A stretch of DNA of 64,000 nucleotides from Pseudomonas sp. FP198 (lineage in GTDB: Bacteria > Pseudomonadota > Gammaproteobacteria > Pseudomonadales > Pseudomonadaceae): positions 3,489,501-3,553,500 of the forward strand of contig NZ_CP117452.1 in the NCBI RefSeq assembly GCF_030687895.1, read 5' to 3'. Positions 58,602 through 64,000 of this stretch are shown one piece after another. Positions within the stretch are counted from its first letter, which is position 1. Each line of letters opens with the position of its first letter. The translations under genes were made by a program, and so were the position numbers. Below the pieces are notes generated by a model, which did not search any database, was not told the origin of the DNA, and saw nothing but the letters and a program-made list of their open reading frames with translations.

Positions 58602-58952
58602 TCAACCGGAAATGCAGGCGTTGGCTGCGTCCTGTACATCCCCGGGGCGCACAGGCACGTTGGACATGCTTTCATGCAGCTTGATGCTGCTGCCGCTGGA
58701 GCGCTCGTCGATGTCGAACACCGCCGCCGGCAGCGCCGACAGCTTGCCGGGAACGATCACCCGAACGCCGTTTTTATGCGGCTCCATTTGCAGCGGGCCA
58801 CGGCTCTCGAGCAGCTTGTCGGCTACACACCGGGCGTATTCATGGGGCTTCTTTCCGGAGATGACGCTCATGGTGGGCGGTGTCTGGTTGATGTCCGATA
58901 CCGACGCACATCCACCCAGGGCCAAAGCCAATACCCACACGCTGCGCTTCAT
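58602..58952 (-). CDS. Putative lipoprotein
   Basis: The 116-residue protein starts at ATG 58952 with GGAGGAATCGT upstream. It has a short lipoprotein signal peptide (MKRSVWVLALALGGC). The mature part has YARCVADKLLESRGPLQMEP and DVQDAANACISG. It should be a periplasm-facing lipoprotein; the function is unknown. Confidence 0.78.
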   Translation of the reverse strand: MKRSVWVLALALGGCASVSDINQTPPTMSVISGKKPHEYARCVADKLLESRGPLQMEPHKNGVRVIVPGKLSALPAAVFDIDERSSGSSIKLHESMSNVPVRPGDVQDAANACISG

Positions 58953-59155
58953 ACGATTCCTCCGATAAAGACCCTCCGACAGCATAAACACTGCTTTTCT
59001 CCCTTGCGCTGCGCTTTTTCACCCGATGGCCGGTAATAAATCAGCCCAGCCTGGGACAGGGGTCGGATATTAACCCGCGGTGCTGATAAACTGCGCGCCA
59101 TTATTTGCTTCATCTTCTGTCTTGACCGGCAAGAAATGCCCTTCTGGAGGCACCT

Positions 59156-59458
59156 TTGAAATTCATCCACCAGCGCGAGCACCTCAACGAGGACGATATC
59201 GTCGTTATCGAATGCTCCCAAATGTGCAACATCCGTTTGATGAACGACGCCAATTTCCGCAGCTTCAAGAACGGTGGCCGGCACACTTACCATGGCGGCG
59301 CGTTCGACACGTTCCCGGCCCGGATCACCGCACCGAGCACCGGCTTCTGGAACATCACCATCGATACCGTCAACCGTCGCGCCATCAGCGTTACCCGCAA
59401 GCCGACCCTGACCCACAAGATCAAGATCATCCGGCGCTCCAGCTCGAAACTGAGCTGA
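59156..59458 (+). CDS. DUF1883-family protein
   Basis: The 100-residue protein begins with TTG 59156 (GGAGG five bases upstream; the first Met codon within the frame is much later). It has DDIVVIECSQMCNIRLM, FKNGGRHTYHGGAFDTFPARI and TGFWNITIDTVNRRA, matching the DUF1883 family. That family's role is unknown. It is followed 30 bases later by a 56-residue gene on the same strand. Confidence 0.82.
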   Translation: MKFIHQREHLNEDDIVVIECSQMCNIRLMNDANFRSFKNGGRHTYHGGAFDTFPARITAPSTGFWNITIDTVNRRAISVTRKPTLTHKIKIIRRSSSKLS

Positions 59459-59488
59459 GCAGCGTCCCAGACGAAGACAGGAATAACC

Positions 59489-59659
59489 GTGGCCCAGACG
59501 ACCAAATACGTCATCAAGTACAAGCTCAACGGCGAACGCCGCTTCGAGTTCGCGCAGTTGCAAAATGGCACCGAGGAAGAAGCCCTGGCAGAGCTGAAGA
59601 AGCTGCATGGCGAAAGCGATGATGTGATCAGCGACCTCAAGGTCAGCAAGGCCCTATAA
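59489..59659 (+). CDS. Very small protein downstream of the DUF1883 gene
   Basis: The 56-residue frame starts with GTG 59489, six bases after AGGA. The sequence AQTTKYVIKYKLNGERRFEFAQ, then EEEALAELKKLHGESDDVI, is charged and looks like a beta-hairpin followed by helix. It lies 30 bases after the DUF1883 stop and is probably co-transcribed. I do not recognise it. Confidence 0.6.
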   Translation: MAQTTKYVIKYKLNGERRFEFAQLQNGTEEEALAELKKLHGESDDVISDLKVSKAL

Positions 59660-59679
59660 AGACGCAGCCATGTACATCC

Positions 59680-59810
59680 GTGGCGAGGGGATTTATCCCC
59701 GCTCGGCTGCGCAGCAGTCGTAAGCCTGCATCCACGGTTCGCCTGCTGCAATGCGGTAACAGGTTTTAGGGCTGCTGCGCAGCCCAGCGGGGATAAATCC
59801 CCTCACCACA
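59680..59810. repeat. Inverted repeat, GTGGCGAGGGG family (GATTTATCC-type)
   Basis: Outer GTGGCGAGGGGATTTATCCC and its inverse about 130 bp apart, with inner GGCTGCGCAGC arms, between the small gene and the 2OG oxygenase gene. Confidence 0.88.
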
Positions 59811-59894
59811 AGAGCTCATCACACCGCAAGAATCGGGGTGCGGGCGACGCAGTAGTGTTCAGACTGGGCAGTCCTCCCATCCAGGATTGCGATC

Positions 59895-60614
59895 ATGCCC
59901 CCTAAGTCCTCCCTGCCCCGCCCCATCGTCGACCTCGACTGGCCCGCCCTGGAACAAAGCCTCGACGAGGACGGCTGCGCGATCATTCGCAGCCTGCTGC
60001 CGGCAGCGCTGTGCCTGGAGCTGCGAGGCTTGTACAGCGACCCGGGGCTGTTTCGTTCCCGGGTGGTGATGGCCCGTCATGGATTCGGACGCGGCGAGTA
60101 CCAGTACTTTGGTTATCCGCTGCCCAAGGTTGTCCAGCAGTTACGTCAATCGCTGTATGCCCGACTGGTGCCGCTGGCCAACCGCTGGAACGATTGCATG
60201 GGCCTGCCAGTGCGCTATCCCGAGCAGCACGCCGATTTCATCCGGCGCTGCCACACTGCAGGCCAACAACGCCCTACGCCGCTGCTGCTGCAATATGGCC
60301 CGCAAGACTACAATTGCCTGCATCAGGACCTGTACGGCGAGCACGTATTCCCGTTGCAGGTGGCGATCCTGCTGGCGGAACCGGGCGAGGACTTTACTGG
60401 CGGCGAATTCGTCCTCACCGAACAGCGCCCGCGCATGCAGTCACGACCACAGGTCATCGATCTGAAACAGGGCGACGCCGTGGTGTTCGCCGTACACCAG
60501 CGACCGGTCAAAGGCATTCGCGGTTATTATCGAGTGAACCAGCGCCATGGCGTCAGCCGCTTGCACAGCGGCCGCCGGCATACACTTGGGATCATTTTTC
60601 ATGATGCGCAATGA
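59895..60614 (+). CDS. 2-oxoglutarate/Fe(II) oxygenase, proposed nucleic-acid type
   Basis: The 239-residue protein has a HxD iron motif (YNCLHQDLYGEHVFPLQ) and a distal His with Arg (HSGRRHTLGIIFHDAQ), consistent with Fe(II)/2-oxoglutarate dioxygenases. The overall sequence resembles the Oxygenase-NA family, predicted to act on damaged nucleic acid. Its last 14 bases overlap the start of alkB, so the two are translated together. A role in alkylated or oxidised DNA or RNA repair is plausible but unproven. Confidence 0.8.
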   Translation: MPPKSSLPRPIVDLDWPALEQSLDEDGCAIIRSLLPAALCLELRGLYSDPGLFRSRVVMARHGFGRGEYQYFGYPLPKVVQQLRQSLYARLVPLANRWNDCMGLPVRYPEQHADFIRRCHTAGQQRPTPLLLQYGPQDYNCLHQDLYGEHVFPLQVAILLAEPGEDFTGGEFVLTEQRPRMQSRPQVIDLKQGDAVVFAVHQRPVKGIRGYYRVNQRHGVSRLHSGRRHTLGIIFHDAQ

Positions 60615-61281
60615 CCACACGCCCATCACCCTGGATCTGTTCGCCGATCAACCGCCCACCACGCCCGGCGAGGTTGAACAGATCGGCCAGCAATCCTTCG
60701 TATTACGCGGGTTTGCCCTGCCCTGGCTCGACCGCGTGCTGCCGGCGCTGGAAAGCGTCCTGCAGGCGGCGCCATTCCGGCAGATGGTCACGCCCGGCGG
60801 CTTTACCATGTCGGTGGCCTTGACCAGTTGCGGCGCGCTCGGCTGGACCACCGACCGCAGCGGCTATCGCTACACGGCCCACGATCCGCAGACCGGCCAG
60901 CCCTGGCCCGACATGCCGCAGCTGTTTCGCGAACTGGCCCGTAACGCCGCCCGGCAGGCGGGGTTCGAACACTTCGAGCCCGATGCGTGCCTGATCAACC
61001 GCTACGTGCCCGGCGCCCGAATGTCGCTGCACCAGGACAAGAACGAACGCTCCCTGACGGCCCCCGTCGTCTCGCTCTCCCTGGGCCTGCCGGCGATGTT
61101 CCAGTTCGGCGGGTTCGAGCGCAGCGACAAAAGCCAGCGCATTGCGCTGTTCCACGGCGACGTCGTGGTCTGGGGCGGTGTGGATCGCTTGCGTTTCCAC
61201 GGCGTGCTGCCGCTCAAGCCGGGAGAGCACCCGACGCTAGGTGCCCAGCGGATCAATCTGACGTTCCGCATGGCCGGATAA
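60601..61281 (+). CDS. alkB: Alpha-ketoglutarate-dependent DNA repair dioxygenase AlkB
   Basis: The 226-residue dioxygenase oxidatively demethylates 1-methyladenine and 3-methylcytosine. It has NRYVPGARMSLHQDKNE with the HxD ligands, VVSLSLGLPAMFQFGG, DVVVWGGVDRLRFHGV (distal His), and the RxNLTFR 2OG-binding end (RINLTFR). The start is ATG 60601, overlapping the upstream oxygenase by 14 bases; ATG 60604 is an alternative. It is followed by ada 87 bases later. Confidence 0.94.
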   Translation: MMRNDHTPITLDLFADQPPTTPGEVEQIGQQSFVLRGFALPWLDRVLPALESVLQAAPFRQMVTPGGFTMSVALTSCGALGWTTDRSGYRYTAHDPQTGQPWPDMPQLFRELARNAARQAGFEHFEPDACLINRYVPGARMSLHQDKNERSLTAPVVSLSLGLPAMFQFGGFERSDKSQRIALFHGDVVVWGGVDRLRFHGVLPLKPGEHPTLGAQRINLTFRMAG

Positions 61282-61368
61282 CAGCGCAGAATTCAACCGC
61301 AAGACCCGGAGTGCCGCCACCTGGATGGCTCGCTACTGTAGGCAAAACGGGCCAATGGAATAACGACC

Positions 61369-62442
61369 ATGAACAGCACTTCAAACACTCTCGCCTCTGA
61401 ACAGGATCCCCGCTGGGCCGCCGTGCTTGCCCGGGACCCGCGTGCCGACGGGCAATTTGTCTATGGCGTGAAAACCACCGGTATCTATTGCCACCCCAGC
61501 AGCCTGTCGCGCCTGCCCAACCCGCGTAACGTCGAATTTTTCGACACGCCGGAACAGGCCCAGGCGGCCGGCTATCGCCCCAGCAAACGCGTGGCCAGGG
61601 ACCAGACCCAGATCGCCGCGCAACAAGCGGCCCGGGTCGCGGCCGCCTGCCGCCAGATCGAGGCCGCCGAGGAACTGCCAGGCCTGAATGAACTGGCGCA
61701 GAGCGCGGGCTTGAGCCCTTTTCATTTTCATCGCGTTTTCAAGTCTGTCACCGGCCTGACGCCCAGGGCCTACGCCGCCGCCCACCGCTCGCGCAAAGTG
61801 CGCGAACGCCTGGTCGAAGCCGGGACGGTGACCGAGGCGCTGTATGACGCCGGTTTCAATTCCAACAGCCGTTTCTATGAAGCCGCCGACAAAGTCCTCG
61901 GCATGAAACCGGCCGACTACCGCGCCGCCGGGCAGAACACCGACATTCGCTTCGCCGTCGGCCAGTGCTCCCTGGGGGCGATCCTGGTGGCGCAAAGCGA
62001 CCGTGGCGTGTGCGCGATTCTGTTGGGGGACGATCCGGACGCACTGGTGCGCGACCTGCAGGACAAATTCCGCCGCGCCAACCTCATCGGCGCCGACCGG
62101 GAATTCGAGCAGTTGATTGCCCAGGTCGTGGGGTTCATTGAAGCGCCGGCCCTGGGCCTCGACTTGCCGTTGGACCTGCGCGGCACGGCCTTTCAGGAAC
62201 GGGTCTGGCAAGCCCTGCGGGAGATTCCGCCGGGCAGCACCGCCAGCTACGCCGAGATCGCCCAGCGCATCGGCCTGCCCAAGGCCGTTCGCGCCGTGGC
62301 CCAGGCCTGCGGCGCCAACAGCCTCGCCGTGGCGATCCCCTGCCACCGGGTGGTGCGCAGCGACGGCAACCTCTCGGGCTATCGCTGGGGCGTCGAGCGC
62401 AAGCGTCAGTTGCTGGCGCTGGAACGCTCGTCTGCTGACTGA
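61369..62442 (+). CDS. ada: Ada-type alkyltransferase/regulator with degenerate zinc site
   Basis: The 357-residue protein has an N-terminal Ada domain, an AraC-like HTH (ELAQSAGLSPFHFHRVFKSVTG), and a C-terminal O6-methylguanine methyltransferase with AIPCHRVVRSDGNLSGY. In E. coli Ada the N-terminal zinc is held by four cysteines, with the first as methyl acceptor. Here TTGIYCHPSSLSRL and AGYRPSKRVARD keep only that first Cys; the other three positions are Ser, Ser and Val. Direct methylphosphotriester repair by the classical zinc mechanism is therefore doubtful, while O6-methylguanine repair should be normal. It lies 87 bases after alkB, consistent with an adaptive-response operon. Confidence 0.9.
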   Translation: MNSTSNTLASEQDPRWAAVLARDPRADGQFVYGVKTTGIYCHPSSLSRLPNPRNVEFFDTPEQAQAAGYRPSKRVARDQTQIAAQQAARVAAACRQIEAAEELPGLNELAQSAGLSPFHFHRVFKSVTGLTPRAYAAAHRSRKVRERLVEAGTVTEALYDAGFNSNSRFYEAADKVLGMKPADYRAAGQNTDIRFAVGQCSLGAILVAQSDRGVCAILLGDDPDALVRDLQDKFRRANLIGADREFEQLIAQVVGFIEAPALGLDLPLDLRGTAFQERVWQALREIPPGSTASYAEIAQRIGLPKAVRAVAQACGANSLAVAIPCHRVVRSDGNLSGYRWGVERKRQLLALERSSAD

Positions 62443-62894
62443 ACGCCGATATAGATCGCCACCGAGTCGGGCGCGTTGTAGACCTCGAAATCGGTGGCGA
62501 ACCGGCGTACGGTCTGCGGGTTATCGGCGAAGTACGCCCAGATCAGGCCCCAGGCCTGGATCACGCATTCGGGCATCGGCCCCTTGGCTGAAAACACCAG
62601 GTAATCCCCGCCCTCGACGTCCACGGCGGGGTAACCTGCGCTCGTGGCATCGACCTGCACCCCGGCCGTCACCTTGAAGTAGCCGGTGGCATCGGACTCG
62701 TAATCGGAATACACCCCATAGACGAACGACTCGGACTGCCGGGCCGGAACGTTGTCGAACAGCCCTTCGGTGAAGAACTGCTGCCACATCGGGCCGATCT
62801 TTGCCGTGTCGCCTTGCTGCTCGTCGGCATTGCGGGTGCGCACCTGCAAACCGGCGACGGTGAAGGGTTCGACGGTCTTGAGTTTCACGTCCAT
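62406..62894 (-). CDS. GyrI-like/effector-binding domain protein
   Basis: The 162-residue single-domain protein shows the GyrI/BmrR-type effector-binding fold: VEPFTVAGLQVRTRN, GVYSDYESDATGYFKVTAGVQV, YLVFSAKGPMPECVIQAWGLIW and CAE-like end AIYIGVQ. Such proteins bind small hydrophobic ligands. Its 3' end overlaps the ada 3' end by 37 bp in tail-to-tail orientation. The role is unknown. Confidence 0.85.
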   Translation of the reverse strand: MDVKLKTVEPFTVAGLQVRTRNADEQQGDTAKIGPMWQQFFTEGLFDNVPARQSESFVYGVYSDYESDATGYFKVTAGVQVDATSAGYPAVDVEGGDYLVFSAKGPMPECVIQAWGLIWAYFADNPQTVRRFATDFEVYNAPDSVAIYIGVQSADERSSASN

Positions 62895-63043
62895 GGATCA
62901 AACTCCTTGATGGGGGAAGCCCGCATGGTACCCATCCCGTCGCCCGGATCAAACCCGGGCATCGATTGAAAAACTCGACTGGCCCTGGCCGGGCGACACC
63001 TGCTAAAAACACGCTTTCCTTCTGCCGTCGGAGACACCCGAAC

Positions 63044-64000
63044 ATGAGTCAGTGGCCAGACACCCGCATTCTCGACCTGCTCGGCATCGAGCTGCCCATC
63101 ATCCAGGGGCCTCTGGCCGGCGTAACCGGTCCGGCCATGGTAGTCGCCACTTGCAATGCCGGCGGGCTGGGCTCGATGCCGGCAGCGATGCTCGACGTGG
63201 AGCAACTGCGCCAGGCGCTGACGACTATCAGCGAACAGACCGACAAACCGTTCAACGTGAATTTTTTCTCGCACCAGCCACCAGCGTTCGATGCACAACG
63301 GGCCGAGGCCTGGAAACAGCGGCTCAAGCCTTATTACGAAGAACTGGGCGCCGACTTCGAAGCGCCGACGCCGGTGTCCAATCGCACCCCCTTCGATGAT
63401 GCGGCCTGCCGCGTGCTGGAGGAACTGCGGCCCAAGGTGGTCAGCTTCCACTTCGGCCTGCCGGAAAAATCCTTGCTGGATCGGGTCAAGGCCACCGGCG
63501 CGAAAATCCTCTCCTCGGCCACCACCGTCGAAGAAGCCATCTGGCTCGAACAGCACGGCTGCGACGCGATCATCGCCGTGGGCTATGAGGCCGGCGGCCA
63601 TCGCGGGATGTTCCTGAGTGAGGACCTCAACACCCAGGTGGGTCTCTTCGCCCTGCTGCCCCAAGTGGTGGATGCGGTGAAGGTGCCGGTGATCGCCACC
63701 GGCGGGATCGGCGACGCTCGCGGGATTGTCGCGGCGTTTGCCCTGGGCGCGTCGGCAGTGCAGTTGGGCAGTGCTTATCTGTTCACACCGGAAGCCAAGA
63801 TCACACCATCCCACCACCGGGCGCTACGCACGGCCAGGGAAAGCCAGACCGCCGTCACCAACCTGTTCACCGGCCGCCCGGCCCGGGGCATCGTCAACCG
63901 GGTGATGCGCGAGGTCGGCCCGATGAGCCCGCTCGCGCCGGCGTTCCCCCTGGCGGGCGGCGCCTTGATGCCGCTGCGGGCGAAAGACGAAGCGGACTTC
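63044..64000 (+). CDS. Nitronate monooxygenase, partial at window edge
   Basis: The frame from ATG 63044 stays open for 319 codons to the edge. It is an FMN-dependent nitronate monooxygenase/2-nitropropane dioxygenase-type TIM barrel with IIQGPLAGVTGPAMVVATCNAGGLG, VNFFSHQP, the catalytic His in FHFGLP, GYEAGGHRG (phosphate-binding) and ATGGIGDARGIVAAFALGA. It oxidises nitronates in the cytoplasm. CGGAGACACCCGAAC lies upstream. Confidence 0.92.
   Translation, partial: MSQWPDTRILDLLGIELPIIQGPLAGVTGPAMVVATCNAGGLGSMPAAMLDVEQLRQALTTISEQTDKPFNVNFFSHQPPAFDAQRAEAWKQRLKPYYEELGADFEAPTPVSNRTPFDDAACRVLEELRPKVVSFHFGLPEKSLLDRVKATGAKILSSATTVEEAIWLEQHGCDAIIAVGYEAGGHRGMFLSEDLNTQVGLFALLPQVVDAVKVPVIATGGIGDARGIVAAFALGASAVQLGSAYLFTPEAKITPSHHRALRTARESQTAVTNLFTGRPARGIVNRVMREVGPMSPLAPAFPLAGGALMPLRAKDEADF

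Overview
The window looks like core chromosome of a fluorescent Pseudomonas (P. fluorescens/P. corrugata-like). Reasons: high GC with strong codon bias, intergenic REP palindromes of two Pseudomonas types (GTGGGAGCGAGCTTGCTC... and GTGGCGAGGGGATTTATCC...), an MvaT/MvaU-type H-NS analogue, AhpC/AhpF, Gor, GalU and 4-hydroxyphenylpyruvate dioxygenase with Pseudomonas-like sequences, and the HbcR/ketone-body gene set. I see no prophage, IS element, CRISPR array, tRNA or rRNA.

Layout. 1-4.8 kb: the start of a nitrilase-family amidohydrolase; DAHP synthase preceded by two tandem aromatic-rich leader peptides with an intrinsic terminator between them; a repeat-containing orphan protein; a family-I lipase whose nucleophile serine is replaced by glycine; a parvulin. 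4.9-10.4 kb: a yejABEF peptide-type ABC importer. 10.4-12.2 kb: a soluble PAS-PAS chemotaxis transducer and a small Trp-rich protein, both preceded by TGTACA-N12-TGTACA, which matches the light-response (LitR/PplR) operator I recall from P. putida. 12.3-18.4 kb: ketone-body use (hbcR, GntP permease with a good sigma-54 promoter, 3-hydroxybutyrate dehydrogenase, acetoacetyl-CoA synthetase). 18.5-22.6 kb: PilU-like ATPase, hybrid histidine kinase, second parvulin.

22.7-29.5 kb: an amino-acid ABC importer, RidA, IclR regulator, PLP amino acid deaminase and PfkB sugar kinase, all on the minus strand. 29.8-31.9 kb: a Cys-rich secreted protein and a phospholipase D-like protein. 32.1-39 kb: cobalamin riboswitch, cobW, cobN and ChlI/ChlD-like chelatase subunits. 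39.1-45.3 kb: glycerate kinase, CdaR-like regulator and sugar-acid MFS transporter, then an aldo/keto reductase and RarD-like exporter. 45.4-50.9 kb: hppD, a DMT exporter with divergent LysR regulator, a CSS/EAL phosphodiesterase and MvaU/MvaV. 51-57.4 kb: DUF4946, gloA, ahpF, ahpC, gor, galU. 57.6-59.7 kb: small proteins and lipoproteins. 59.9-62.9 kb: an alkylation-damage group (2OG-Fe(II) oxygenase, AlkB, Ada with a degenerate zinc site) and a GyrI-like protein. The window ends inside a nitronate monooxygenase.

Most genes are ordinary housekeeping or catabolic genes. The least ordinary signals are the double aromatic leader at the DAHP synthase gene, the paired light-type operators, the serine-less lipase, and the Ada/AlkB/2OG-oxygenase arrangement. 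All functional statements come from reading the sequence and from family knowledge; no search was run.
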